DNA of 64,000 nt. Origin: Zingiber officinale. Its lineage: Eukaryota > Streptophyta > Magnoliopsida > Zingiberales > Zingiberaceae. This document shows positions 35,657 to 46,755 of this stretch, piece after piece. A model generated the notes under the pieces. The model saw only the letters and a list, made by a program, of their open reading frames with translations. It made no database searches and was not told the DNA's origin. The DNA is taken from positions 52,732,722 to 52,796,721 of the forward strand of contig NC_056000.1 of NCBI RefSeq assembly GCF_018446385.1. The letters run 5' to 3'. Position numbers and translations under genes: made by a program. Positions within the stretch are counted from its first letter, which is position 1. Each line of letters opens with the position of its first letter.

Positions 35657-37163
35657 TGTTACGATTCTGCAAGTGCACGGATTGGTCATTAGTAATATAA
35701 AAGATTGTCGAACCCACAAGGACTGGTTATAAGTACTAGTGATGACACACTTAAGATTAGCTACACTATCGATGGTTGTAAGTAATCTAAGAAAAGAGAT
35801 CGGAAAGCGGGGAATGACAACTAGCAACGAGAGAAAATCAACCTGGTTAATTAAGAGTTCTAGGAGTTCGGTTTCATTGTGGTGTTATTGATGTGTCTCA
35901 TACTATCCTATACTCATTGTCCATCTGCATACATTCGCCGGAAGCTAAAGCAATTATCTTTGAGCCCAGACAAAAACAATCCCTACGAAATCATGTTACG
36001 GTTAACCCATGTTACTAGGGCACCTCGGTAGATCGCAAGGACACGACTCTTACTGATGTTATCAAGGATAGAATTAAGAAGCTAGGTTTGGTCTCTTACT
36101 TCCTTGCGAAGGAGTCACCTCTCCTTTCGAGGAAGTACCCTAGATGTCCGTAAATGGGTTACCCCTTTCACTATGGCCCCTCGGGTGTACGATCTAAGGT
36201 ATTCCCCCTACGAGGTTGGCAATTCCTGCACAATCAATCAACACGACAAAGAGATCGAGGAATCGAAATAAAACAAATGAAATCATCCAATGAATATAAA
36301 CGTGATATGAGTTTTACATCAAAACCAATCCACAATTACTCCTTCGTCTTAGAATAAAGACTCTACTCCATAGATGCTAGAGAAGAACCCGAAGACATGG
36401 TGAATCTAAACATACAATCCTCAAAAACGAAGAGAGAAAGAAGAAGTATGCTTATCCAATGATGATGAGTGATCTTCGGATCCAATCCTTTGCTTCTGGA
36501 GTTGAGGTGGTGATAGAAGGTCGCTGGATCGATGTCCTGGATGGCGTGGAATGTCACTAGAATGAATCTCCTCTTCATGGCTCGCCTCCCAACTCTCCCT
36601 CTCGAAAAAGGGGTTAAGCCCCCTTTTATAGGCTAGGGCACGGCACGGCGGCACGACCGTGCAAGGATGTCACGACCGTGCCCTAACTGGGCTCTGGATG
36701 CACTGCACGGTCGTGCCAATTGGCACAGACGTGTGATGCTAGGGCTCGGTTCCTGGGGACACGACCGTGCAGGGTTGCACGACCGTGTGCTGCTTGGCCT
36801 CGGTCATGGGGTGCACGGCCGTGCAGGGTTGCACGGCCATGTTCTGATTCACCTCTGGTTTGGCCGCAATGTCATGCAAGGGTTGCACGGTCGTGCACAT
36901 CTTCCCTTCTGTTTGGCCACACGCCCGTGCAAGGTTTGCACGGTCGTGTTCTCTGGCTCGCTCCGGTGCGTCGACAAACGTTGTTTTCGCTCTGAAAGTT
37001 GTCTCTATCAACACAAAACTAAACAAAGAGCAGATATCCATACAAAAGAGTATATATGATGAATACATGATAAAAGAGGCGATCATACAAAGGATACGTG
37101 TGTATAAAGTAAGCAAATGTGTGTAAAAGCATGCATAAACTATCATAATATTTACGCACATCA
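35657..37163 (-). repeat. Athila 3' LTR (1507 bp)
   Basis: In plus orientation it runs from TGTTACGATTCTGC to TTTACGCACATCA. The minus-strand TATA (CTATAAAAGG) is at about 36622-36631. The palindrome cluster of CACGGTCGTGC/CACGGCCGTG units lies upstream of it at 36640-36960. Compared with the other LTR it has one extra palindrome unit (18 bases) near 36810. Confidence 0.93.
36640..36960. repeat. CACGRCCGTG palindrome cluster next to the Athila LTR TATA box
   Basis: About ten copies of a 10-12 base palindrome (GCACGGTCGTGC, CACGACCGTG, CACGGCCGTG) are spaced 15-40 bases apart with unrelated sequence between them. The cluster ends some 10 bases upstream (minus strand) of the TATA box. The same array is at 44221-44512 in the other LTR. 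Long overlapping frames here on both strands are by-products of the repeats. Confidence 0.9.
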
Positions 37164-37176
37164 CACCCCCAGACTT
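37164..37176 (-). other. Athila polypurine tract
   Basis: The minus strand reads AAGTCTGGGGGTG immediately before the 3' LTR start TGATGTGCG, the expected plus-strand primer position. 37177-38215 between it and the ATHILA ORF is AT-rich non-coding 3' sequence. Confidence 0.8.
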
Positions 37177-38215
37177 GAAGGTTTGCTTGTCCTCAAGCAA
37201 AACACTACAAACTATGTTTATAAGCACCTAGCAGTGTTTTATAATCCCTAGTGCATTCGCCTAACTCTATCAACTAGTTTTATTGATAAGCATGATTGTG
37301 AAGTTACCTAAGTATGACCTAAGCATAAGTTCTTTGTGCTCTATGCAATAAGTAGCTAAAACTCTTCAAGTTTCAATTCTTTGTCCTAGTTAAGTCGTCA
37401 TACGATTGAATTCCTAATGTTCCCAGTGATAGGCACTTACCTGTCACACACTTGGTTCATTTTTCTTAAGTTACACAAGGTCTCAAAGGATACTTCTCGG
37501 AATCAAGAGAAACATAGCATTCATTTCCCCAGTAACCTAACTCGGTCTCAAAGGGGGTGAATTGTCAGTTTCCACTCATGACAACTATTTTTTATCCCTT
37601 ATTTATTTATTTATTATTATTTTTCTTTTTTATTGGTGCTATGTAGCACTAATCACACATGCGGGATGCATATGTTGGGATTTAGATTTTTCCAAATGAG
37701 CTTTCATGATCTGAGGTTGTCTAGTAACCAAAATGTAAATAAGAAATCTTCATGGGTACACAAGTACTAACCAATTCGAATGAATCATAACTATTCCAAA
37801 AATATTTCTACTATTTAAGCTTAAGTACTTATGTGTAGTGTAAATAAGATCCTTAAGGTTAGGCCAAAACTTATACCAAACTCTGTACAATACTTAGCTT
37901 ATTTTATGCTACTAGAGATAGAGAAAGGAGATACACCAAACATACTAATACTATCTTGACAACTCATAAACTAAGAAAATGCTAGTCATTTTGCTATCGG
38001 ACAAATAGCAGAAAAAGTAGAAGGTTTGATGTTCTCACATATGCTTCAAAACCAGAAATGCGAATAAACAACGCAAAGTGCAAATAAAAACATGAAACTA
38101 GAAAAATGTAGATAAACAAAACAGACTAAAAATAAAGATATGAAAAGCAGAAAGAAAATGCAAAAGGAAAAGAAAACTGAAAAACTCAACTCAGGTTGTG
38201 CGGACAGGCACAACA

Positions 38216-38233
38216 CCCCCCCCCCCCCCCCCC
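38216..38233 (-). repeat. 18-base C run, a second purine-tract-like site in the Athila element
   Basis: The minus strand reads AATCTAAGTCT followed by 18 G. It repeats the AAGTCTGGGGG text of the real polypurine tract at 37164, only 1 kb away, and lies just downstream of the ATHILA ORF stop. The run length may be unreliable in sequencing. Confidence 0.7.
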
Positions 38234-38263
38234 AGACTTAGATTTTTCATCGTCCCGATGAAA

Positions 38264-39760
38264 TCAATATAGTGGCGGGGGTGGAGGATAAGGAGGTCCC
38301 CGATGTGTGTTAGGGGGAAATCTAGGCATACCAGGAAGATGGCCAATGTGTTGATGATATTGATATAGGGCATCTACTTGTTGTCTAGTGATATCCATAT
38401 CATCCATAAAATTTCTCATTCTTTCCTGGTCAACATCATAGTCCTGAACGAACCCTGTCACCTGACTATAGAAGTCCCTAGTGAACCGAAAATGATCCTG
38501 TATCTCCCTAAACTGGTCGTCAGATAACTTGAAGCGACCCTCCAACAATCGTTGTTGGGTATTTTGCTTCTCATGAAGGGAATCTAAAGAGGTACGGAAG
38601 TCAGAAAAATCAAAACTAGAGGATCCCGTGCCATATGCAAAAGAGTGTATAGGAGGGTTCGGATGTCCAGAAGACTGCGGGAGTCCTGATGACGAGGGCT
38701 CTTGGTGGTACTTGGGTTCTTCTACAATGGAGGGTACAGTCTCGGGGTGTAAATGAGTAATCACCCAATTCACGGGGTCGCGAACTGAAGTGCGCTCGGG
38801 ACAAGGAAGGGGTAATGGAAAACCATTGGTCTTAGGGAAAGCAAACCCACTCTTAGCCCGACAAATCATTTTCATAGCAAGATAAGAATCGATGTCGATC
38901 TTGTCATTATCATGAATCACCTCTAATCCATGAAGTGCACAACCCAGATTGAATGCTACTTGGGTGATCAATCCACCAAACACTATCATCCCCGAAGATG
39001 CCTTAGCTGCCCTCCATAAAGTTTGCAAAAAATGGAATCCCGAATCAAAATCAACTTTATTTAACATCTCCTAAAGAGAATAGAGTTCTATCTTTCTAAC
39101 TACCCCATCACTCTCTCCTCGACCAAAGATCGTTTTGCTCATCACTCAGTGAAGGTATCTAAAGGTCAGATTTTACATGCGGGATGCTTTGGCTCTAGAG
39201 AGCTCATAAGGGTCTTTTGATCTGATTATCGACCTCCAAAATTCATTCCACCTAATTTCATCATCAAATCCTCGGGCACCAATGGGTAAACCAAAACAAT
39301 TATTGAAATCACTAAAATTCCACCGAACTTCTTTAGTCATCATCCTAAAAGTTATGACCCCTACATAGTCATTTTCAGAAGAAAATTTAACATCAAGTGA
39401 GCTAAAAAATTCAAGGACTAGGCGGGGGTAAGTCAGTGCATGAGCGCACATAATATCATTTCAATCTAAAGAGCTTATCATCCAATCTACATCATCCCTA
39501 ATTCCTAACATGTCCATAGTAATAGTATCCATATATTTAGTGCATGTAATTTTCCTAGCGATAAAGATATCATATCTAGCTTTTTGTTCATGATTTCTAA
39601 AAATGATATTGAACTCGTTTTCATTACCTTCGTTGCATGCCACCCTTTTTCCTTTGCCTTTCGAAGTAGAAGCTTTCCCTTTGCCTTTGTCATCGCCTGA
39701 TGCATCTCCTTCGCCAGATCTACCGCTTCCTCAACGAAGTCTTTTCAAGATCTGAAACAT
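38264..39760 (-). pseudogene. ATHILA ORF (env-position protein), broken
   Basis: The likely ATG is at 39758-39760. The frame begins with a basic Lys/Gly/Ser-rich segment (39760-39640), then the ATHILA-family domain: MDTITMDMLGIRDDVDWM, a stop, then LEFFSSLDVKF, ITFRMMTKEVRWNFSDFNN and FGLPIGARGF (39173-39451). The last 267 codons (38264-39067) are open and end in a proline-rich tail. It is about 500 codons in all with at least three stops. The ORF occupies the position of a retroviral env gene in Athila elements, but envelope function is unproven for the family. Confidence 0.85.
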
Positions 39761-39989
39761 GGTGTAAGGTTTTGAAGAGTTTCTTGTGGAAATGGGTCTT
39801 GAGGGAGGAGAAGGAAGGAAAAATAGGGAAGTTTCTTCTCTCTTTTCGGATTTGTGGCTTGAAGAAGTGTTAGATCTAGATGTAGATCTAAGCAAAAGTG
39901 AGCTCTAGAGGTGGCAAATCAGGGTTTGATGAGGTATAGTAGAGAGGAGAAGGCTTTTGGGAAAGAAAGAGAAGGAAATAGGATTTTTT

Positions 39990-40440
39990 GGAGAGGTGGG
40001 CGGCGCACACGGGCAAGGGCACGACCGTGTCTTATAGACACGGCCGGGTTAGGTATGGATCTACACGGCCGTGCCGATTGGCACGACCTCCTCTTTTCTC
40101 CTCTCGGCCAAGGTCGCACGGCCGTGCCAACTGGCACGGCCTAGTCTTTCCTCTTCTCTGAATACGTCTCACAGCTGTGCCAATTGGCACGGCCTTCTCC
40201 TTCTCCTTCTCGGGCAATCTCACACGGGCGTACCGAGTGGCACGACCTATGTCCTCCTTCTCTCTGCATAGGCCACATGGTCGAGCAAGGTTGCACGGGT
40301 CGTGGCCTCCATCCTGCTATTGGCTTCGCACGGTCGTGTGGGATCACACGGCCGACTCTTTTAGGCTCACGGTGACTCACCTTTCGCTCTTTCAGTTCCT
40401 CCAACACCTCCACGCCCATGAAATGCTCACGGCCAACTCG
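39990..40440 (-). promoter_or_regulatory. Internal palindrome cluster plus TATA-like site upstream of the ATHILA ORF
   Basis: This repeats the CACGGCCGTGC type of palindromes found next to the LTR TATA box, about ten copies at 40010-40345. On the minus strand a TATA-like CTATAAG sits at 40031-40039, with the ATHILA ATG 270 bases further on. The layout copies that of the LTR promoter, suggesting a separate internal promoter. That is inference. Confidence 0.5.
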
Positions 40441-40576
40441 TGGAGTCTCTGCACATCCTGAAAATGAATACCCAAAAGTGAAGAAATAATAAAAATGATC
40501 AAAACAATAATCTAGAATGAAAAACCCTTGGGTTGCCTCTCAAGAAGCGCTTGTTTTAGGTCTTTAGCTCGTTCAG

Positions 40577-41350
40577 TCAATGTGGGATAAACCCGTGGAA
40601 GCACGACTCTCCTCCTAGGGTTAATGCTCTAGTCTGCGCCTTCAGTTTCGCTCGTGCAGGACAAATGTATTTCTTGTTGCTCGCTGGAGGGGAACTCTCA
40701 TGGAAACTGCACTCCTCGACTTTGTGTATGTTGATCTTGCTAGAATTGCCCTGAGGAGAGGGGTTGTAGATGGAGGAATCAAATAAATCAAACTTGATCT
40801 TTTCTTTGTCGATCTCCAAGGATAATCTGTGACTTTTTACATTGATGATGGCTCCAGCTGTGGCAAGGAATGGTCTTCCAAGGATGATCGATATCTTGTG
40901 GTCTTCCTCCATATCCAAGATAATGAAGTCTGTGGGAACTATACATCCACTCACTTCTACTGGCACGTCTTCCACTATTCCCATTGGGTATCTGCATGAA
41001 TGGTCAGCTAGTTGCAATGCCATAGTGGTCAGTTTAATGTTTTGGAGGCCCAGCTTCTTGCATAAAGAGTGCGAAAGTAGGCTAATGCTGACCCCCAAGT
41101 CGTAGAAAGCTCTCGGTATGAGTTCAGAACCAATCTTGCACGGTATGGAGAAACTTCTTGGATCCTGAAGCTTTGGTGGAGAAATTGCCTTGAGGAGAGC
41201 GCTGCAATTCTTTGTTAATGCTACGGTTTCGAAGTCACCCTTCTGTCTCCTGTTGGATAGAATACCCTTTAAGAACTTTGCAAACTTCGACATTTGGTGC
41301 AGTGCATCTATCAGTGGTACTTCTATGCAAATCTCCTTGATCTTATTCAA
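40577..41350 (-). pseudogene. Athila protease region
   Basis: An open 257-codon frame carries the Athila-type aspartic protease: CSALLKAISPPKLQDPRSFS, then the active site FYDLGVSISLLSHSLCKKLG, with DLGVS where DLGAS is usual, and later IILGRPFLATAGAIINV. The catalytic Asp is kept. Protease would mature the Gag-Pol particle. It is separated from gag by stops, and no RT follows: the frame runs out into KDLKQALLERQPKG, text seen at the end of pol in complete relatives. Confidence 0.88.
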
Positions 41351-41481
41351 GAATCGGTTGAACTCTTCATCCTTCTAGGAGGTTATCAATTTCTGAGGGA
41401 AAGGAATCGTCTGGTTCTGTGGGGGAACTTGAAGAGTTTCTTCAACCTTTTTAGTAGCCTCCTCTCCATCCTTGTTTGAGT

Positions 41482-42884
41482 CTAATTGGGCATCAGGAGA
41501 GAGGGCTCCTTCCCTGAGTCAAGTTCCTTCTGAGTAATGGTTTGGGGGTCTCCCATAATACATCCGCTCCTCAGCTCAATGCGGTTGCAATGTTCTACTG
41601 GATTTATATCTGGCTTCCCTTGAAATGTTCCCTGTGCTCTTGAGATGGATTGGGCTATCTGGGCTATCTGGCTATCTTGCATCTTTTGATACTTTTCAGA
41701 ATTTTCCATTCTTTGAGTTAACAGCTTGATCTCATTCTTCATCTCCTTTTGCTCTGAGAGGGCTTCTTTAAGCATCTTTTCAATTCTGGACAATTATGAA
41801 GGTTGTTGCTGAATTGTTGTCCAGCTGAGTAGTTCTGCTGCCCAGGTTGGTAGCTCTGTTGTCCAGGTTGATAGCTTTATTTTGCTGGCCCTTGATCCTG
41901 ATTGTCCCGGCATGAGAAGTTTGAGTGATTCCTCCAACCTGGATTGTGTGTATTAGAGTACGAATTATTTTGCCTTTGGTTGTAGCTGACTATTGCATCA
42001 CACTGCTCAAGTTGGTTTATCTGTGCTTGTATTGGCCCTAGGGGGAAAGTATCTTGAGCATGATCCGTACTTACGCAAGTTTCGCAAACACAAACTATCA
42101 CATTGATCGTGTTTTTGTTGTTTCCCATGTCCTCAAACTTCTTGGTCAGAGTGTCCAGCTTTGCAGACATGAGAGTGATTGCATCTACGTCAAATTTCCC
42201 TGATGCTTTTATTGGGTTCCCTGAAAAAGAACCACCAGATCTTTCTAATGGCCATTGATGGTGATTCTTTGCCACATTCTCTATGATCTCTTCAGCTTCA
42301 TCAAAGCTCTTGTTCATCAGTGCTCCTCCTGCTGCAGAATCAAGGGATACCTTCGTGTGATAATTGATTCCATTGTAGAAGGTGTGTAGAACTAACCATT
42401 TCTCAAGGCCATGATGGGGACACTGTCTCAGCATGCTCTTGAATCTATCCCAAGCTTCAAATAATGATTCTGAGTCTACCTGTTTGAAGCTTGTGATCAG
42501 GTTCCTCATGTGGGCAGTTTTGCTCGGTGGATAAAATTTTTTCAGGAATTTCTGCTCATACTGCTCCCAAGATGTAATATTATTTTCTGGAAGGGAATTC
42601 TGCCACTGCTTGACTCTATCTTTCAGGGAGAATCCGAAGAGCAACAACCTTACTGATTCTGGAGGGACTCCGTTCACTTTCATGGTGTCGTAGATCTCGT
42701 AGAAAAGTTCCAAGTGGTGGTTTAGATCATCATGCGATCCTCCTCCGAATTGATTCTGCTGAACCATGTGGATTACTGCAGGCTTGATCTCAAAATTGTT
42801 AGCTTCGATTGGCGGTCGAGTGATGCTAGACCAAACCCCTCGTGCATAAGGTGGTGCATAATCCTTCAACAATTTATCAGCCAT
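41482..42884 (-). pseudogene. Athila gag, nearly complete
   Basis: The first 335 codons (41877-42884) are open from MADKLLKDYAPPYARG. The capsid-type Gag domain covers about residues 60-200 (YEIYDTMKVNGVPPESVRLL, KKFYPPSKTAHMRNLITSFK, HTFYNGINY). A Cys-rich block (CVCETC) is near residue 270. A single TAA at 41877 falls in a run of YQPGQQ repeats. Past it the frame continues as 41482-41793 with a coiled coil and HCNRIELRSG, the usual Gag-protease linker. So only a few point changes break gag. Confidence 0.9.
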
Positions 42885-43212
42885 CCCTGAAGACTCCTGT
42901 GCTGCTTGAAATGCCTGCTATAGGTTTCTTCTCCGCAGGAAAGTCCTATCAATCTTTGGATCAAACGGTAGGAGCTGTCCTGAAAGATTAGCTCTTCGCA
43001 TGCAAAAATAGAATATGAACTATAGTAAAGAAGAGAAATGAATTTTTTTTTGGGTTTTTAATAAAAATGTAGAAAGTAAAAAAAAACAAGAGTAAAATTA
43101 TTTATCTCTAAATGCGAACTAAGGAAAAAAAAATAAAGAAAAAAAATAAAGGAAAAGAAAACAAAGTCTAGTCTAATCTAGTATAACTATCACCAATGTT
43201 ATAGACGCAATC

Positions 43213-43232
43213 CCCGACAACAGCGCCAAAAA
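43213..43232 (-). other. Athila primer-binding site
   Basis: The minus strand reads TTTGGCGCTGTTGTCGGGG two bases from the 5' LTR end. This is one base from the usual Athila primer site TTGGCGCCGTTGTCGGGG, complementary to a tRNA (Asp type). Confidence 0.88.
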
Positions 43233-43234
43233 CT

Positions 43235-44724
43235 TGTTATGATTCCGCAAGTGCACGGATTCGTCGTCAGAAATATAAAAGATTGTCGAACCCACAAGGA
43301 CTGGTTATAAGCACTAGTGATGGCACACTTAGGATTAGCTACACTATTGATGGTTGTAAGTAATCTAAGAAAAGAGATCGGAAAGCGGGGAATGAGAACT
43401 AGCAACGAGAGGAAATCAACCTAGTTAATGAAGAGTTCTAGGAGTTCGGTTTCATTGTGGTGGTATTGATGTGTCTCATACTATCCTATACTTATTGTCC
43501 ATCGGCATGCATTCGCCGGAAGCTAAAACAATTATCTTTGAGCACCAGACAAAGATAATCCCTACAAAATCCTGTTACGGTTAACCCCTGTCACTAGGGC
43601 GCCTCAGTAGATCGCAAGGAAACGACTCTTACTGATGTTATCAAGGATAGAATTAAGAAGCTAGGTTTGGTCTCTTACTTCCTTGCGAAGGAGTCGCCTC
43701 TCCTTTCGAGGAAATACCCTAGATGTCCATGAACGGGTTACCCCTGTCACTAGGGCCCCTCAGGTGTACGATCTAAGGTATTCCCTCTACGAGGTTGGCA
43801 ATTCTTGCACAATCAATCAACATAACAAAGAGATCGAGGAATCGAAACAAAGCAAACGAAATCATTCAATGAATATAAACGTGATATGAGTTTTACATCA
43901 AAATCAATCCACAATTACTCACTCGTCCTAGAACAAAGACTCTACTCTATAGACACTAAAGAAGAACCCGAAGACATGGTGAATCTAAACATACAATCCT
44001 CAAAAATGAAGAGAGAAAGAAAAAGTATGCTTATCCAATGATGTTGAGTGATCTTCGGATCCAATCCTTTGCTTCTGGAGTTGAGGTGGTGATGGAAGGT
44101 CGTTGGATAGATGTCCTGGACAGCTTGGAACGACACTAGAATGAATCTCCTCTTCACGGCTCGCCTCCCGACTCTCCCTCTCGGAAAAGGGGTTAAAACC
44201 CCTTTTATAGGCTAGGGCACGGCGCGGCGGCACGACCGTGCAAGGATGGCACGGCCATGCCCTAACTGGGCTCTGGATGTGCTGCATGGTCGTGCCAATT
44301 GGCACAGTCGTGTGATGCAAGGGCTTGGTTCCTGGGGACATAGCCGTGCAGGGTTGCACGGTCGTGTGCTGCTTGGCCACGGTCATGGGGTGCACGGTTG
44401 TGTTCTGATCCGCCTCTGGTTTGGTCACACGACTATGCAAGGGTTGCACGGTCGTGCACATCTTCCCTTCTGTTTGGCCACACGGTCGTGCAAGGTTTGC
44501 ACGGCTGTGTTCTCTGGCTCGCTCCGGTGCGTCGACAAACGTTGTTTTCACTCCGAAAGTTGTCCCTGTCAACACAAAACCAAACAAAGAGTAGATATCT
44601 GTACAAAAGAGTATATATGATGAATACATGGTAAAAGAGGTAATCATACAAAGGATACGTACGTATAAAGTAAGCGAATGTGCGTAAAAGCGTGCATAAA
44701 CTATCATAATATTTACGCACATCA
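43235..44724 (-). repeat. Athila 5' LTR (1490 bp)
   Basis: It pairs with 35657-37163, with the same ends and internal order. The minus-strand TATA is at 44203-44210 and the palindrome cluster at 44221-44512, one unit shorter than in the partner LTR. Confidence 0.93.
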
Positions 44725-45204
44725 CTAGCCAGTCTTTGTCTCTGGAAATGTCACACGGTCGTGTGGCACACACAGCCATGTCATTCTTTGGCTCTGGAAA
44801 GGCTGCACGGTCGTGTGACCCTACACGCCTTTGTACTGGTTGGCTTAAAAAGTGGCACTGTTGTGTGGCTCTCACACGGCCATGTCATTCTCCTTTGCTG
44901 CTGATGCTACATAGCCCTGTCGTCTCCACACGGCCAAGGCCATTTTCCTTTGGCATGGTCGTGTGGCACTCATAGCAAGTGTCATTTTCCTTCGTTTGAT
45001 TGTAGAATTGGCTACAAGCATCAATTCTTTTCCAAATTTGACTCCTGAAAACAGAAAATGCACAAGAGCATTTCTCCGAACAAAGAAAAGTAATTATGCT
45101 AAAAGTAAAGCAAGAAGCATAAAAGTGCATAGATAAAGTAAGTATAAAATATAAGAATGTGCGTCAAAACATGCTAAATAAGTATATAAAGTCTACGCAC
45201 ATCA

Positions 45205-46652
45205 AGAGGATCCCCTTTATATACCACCTCTCACAACCTCCGTGATCGTGAGGTGGCTTCTTGTGTCAGAGTTTGTTAGGTGATGGAAAGAGTACAGTCT
45301 GGGTGATCTACAATGATGGTTCGAGAAATCTTTTTTCTACTCACAGATGTACCTCTTTTATTGCTTATGACTTACGCCTTTGGTGAGGTTGTTGAAGTAT
45401 GTCGTTATAACCAATCAATTAGTGAGGAAATCCCCAAGGAATATTCCCCAACAACTTTGACAGGCTGTCAAAACGTTGCTTGTTGCCTGTCTGCTAAATA
45501 TATCTCGGTCAATCCTTAAGCCGGCTACTGTGAAATGAAGAACCTTTAACCTATATTAGTATCAATCTGCTCTGTTGTGTGTTAAATACTGTGAAGATCT
45601 GTTCAAACACTAGTATGATGCTCATAGTATGCCAAAGATCTATTTAAGGAGTCGTATGATAAATTACATATGTTAGAGTCTTTATATATGACCTTAAGTA
45701 ATTTTAAACCCGACCGACCTCTGCCCGACCAGCTATATATGTAGAGTCTCCTAAGGATAAGTATATTTAAGCTCATCCGGTCTTTGCCGGGCTGGGCGTA
45801 CACAAAGAGATTTATGTTCGACTAGCCTTTATCTGACCGATCATATATTAATAGCTTTGTGAGGCTAAGTGTCTTTGAGTACGATAGGACTTGGCCTGGC
45901 CGGGCGTATAAGAGAACATTATGTTCTACTGGCCTTTATCCGACCGGTCGTATACTAAGAGCTTTATGAGGCTAAGGGTGCTAAGCTCGACTGGCCTTTG
46001 CTTGACTGGGCACAAACAGAAAGCTTTATAGTTGACCCGTCTTTACCCGACTGATCGTATATTAAGAGTTTTATGAGGCCAAGTGTCTTTGAGCCCGATT
46101 GGACTTGGCCTGGTCTGGCCGGGCATATATAGAGAATATTATGTTTGACCGACCTTTATCGGTCGGTCGTATACTAAGAGCTTTACGAGGCTAAGTGTGT
46201 TAAACCTGGCCGGACTTTGCCTAGCTGGGCGTACATGAAAACCCCTATACTCGACCAATCTTTATCCGATCATTCATATATTAAGAGCTTTATGAGACTA
46301 AGTGTGTTAAACTCGGCCGGACTTTTCCTGGTCGAGCGTATACAGAGAGCATTATGTTCGACCGGCCTTTATCCGGCTGATCGAGTGTAAAGAGTTTTAG
46401 AAGGCTTAAGTGCCTAGAACCCGGACGACCTTTCATCCGGCCGAGCTCCTTAGAATCGGGTCGGCCATTTACTGACCGAGTACATTTTTCCTCTCGTTTC
46501 AAAGTAAAATCCTAGAGTTCTTATATTCGATCAGCCTTATCCGAGCGTCATGCTTTAGGATTTCGCAGGTAGGACCTGAGAACTTTGAGGCTAGGTGATC
46601 AATAGGACAAAGTGTGGAATGCCCCTCTATCCTAACTTTGACCGGCACATCA
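45205..46652 (-). repeat. Outer (U3-side) piece of the Tat 5' LTR with internal tandem repeats
   Basis: TATATAAAGGGG on the minus strand at 45213-45224 marks the core promoter. About seven copies of a 105-115 base unit, each with AGAGCTTTATGAGGCTAAGTG and a CGACCGGCCTTTATCCGACC block, run from about 45730 to 46480. The right end is taken as CACATCA (46652) because the LTR should begin with TG on the minus strand; 46712 is an alternative. A 68-codon frame at 45313 is chance. Confidence 0.6.
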
Positions 46653-46755
46653 TCTTACCTTGATTTTTACTATCATGTCATCTTCTGTATTCATTCGCTA
46701 TAACCCATATCAGTAGACAGTAGCAGTCATGTACATAATTACTGCAATTGTGCAG

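Larger units (their letters stand above)
35657..44724 (-). mobile_element. Non-autonomous Athila-type Ty3/gypsy element with two LTRs, TSD CTAGC
   Basis: The LTRs are 35657-37163 (3') and 43235-44724 (5'), with CTAGC at 35652-35656 and 44725-44729. The minus-strand order is LTR, tRNA-Asp-type primer site, gag, protease, ATHILA ORF, purine tract, LTR. RT, RNase H and integrase are missing: after the protease ORF the text jumps to a remnant resembling the conserved end of Athila pol (about 40500-40575), then to the ATHILA ORF. LTR divergence is about 5-8% in stretches compared by eye. It therefore probably moved with proteins supplied by autonomous relatives. Confidence 0.93.
29066..45204 (-). 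mobile_element. Athila-type solo LTR, itself split by two later insertions, TSD AGAGG
   Basis: The pieces are 29066-29527, 34894-35656 and 44730-45204, about 1.7 kb in total. The left end TGTTACACACCGTAAG resembles the left ends of the Athila LTRs at 35657 and 43235, and the right end CTACGCACATCA resembles their right ends. AGAGG is present at 29061-29065 and 45205-45209. A minus-strand TATA (TATATAAAGG, 35473-35480) has a palindrome-rich block (ACATGGGCATGCCATGT twice) upstream of it. The insertion lies about 10 bases from the Tat TATA box. Confidence 0.9.
9123..46652 (-). mobile_element. Tat-lineage Ty3/gypsy element, heavily interrupted by later insertions
   Basis: On the minus strand, right to left, the pieces read: 5' LTR (45205-46652 plus 28921-29065), gag (27820-28900 and 23337-23785), the gag-protease join (21333-21509), protease, RT, RNase H, a second RNase H and integrase (19655 down to about 16020). 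After these come tandem arrays (14866-15912) and a plus-strand extra ORF (9847-14640). The order, the dual RNase H, the tandem-rich 3' region and the antisense ORF are known traits of the plant Tat lineage. Once the inserted elements are removed the pieces rejoin in frame, and the net length is about 11.5 kb. The left (3') end is not defined. The right LTR end is approximate. Confidence 0.85.

Noticed and set aside
36667..37227. Overlapping long frames on both strands (up to 162 codons), also at 44000-44875 (291 codons)
   Set aside because: They arise because the CACGGCCGTG palindromes avoid stops in several frames. The encoded Arg/Ala/His-rich text is only repeats, and the region is LTR U3.
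38264..39760. Envelope gene of an infectious retrovirus
   Set aside because: The ORF matches the plant ATHILA family by pattern and position. I see no clear signal peptide or fusion peptide, and the frame has stops. I found no pararetrovirus sequence in the window.
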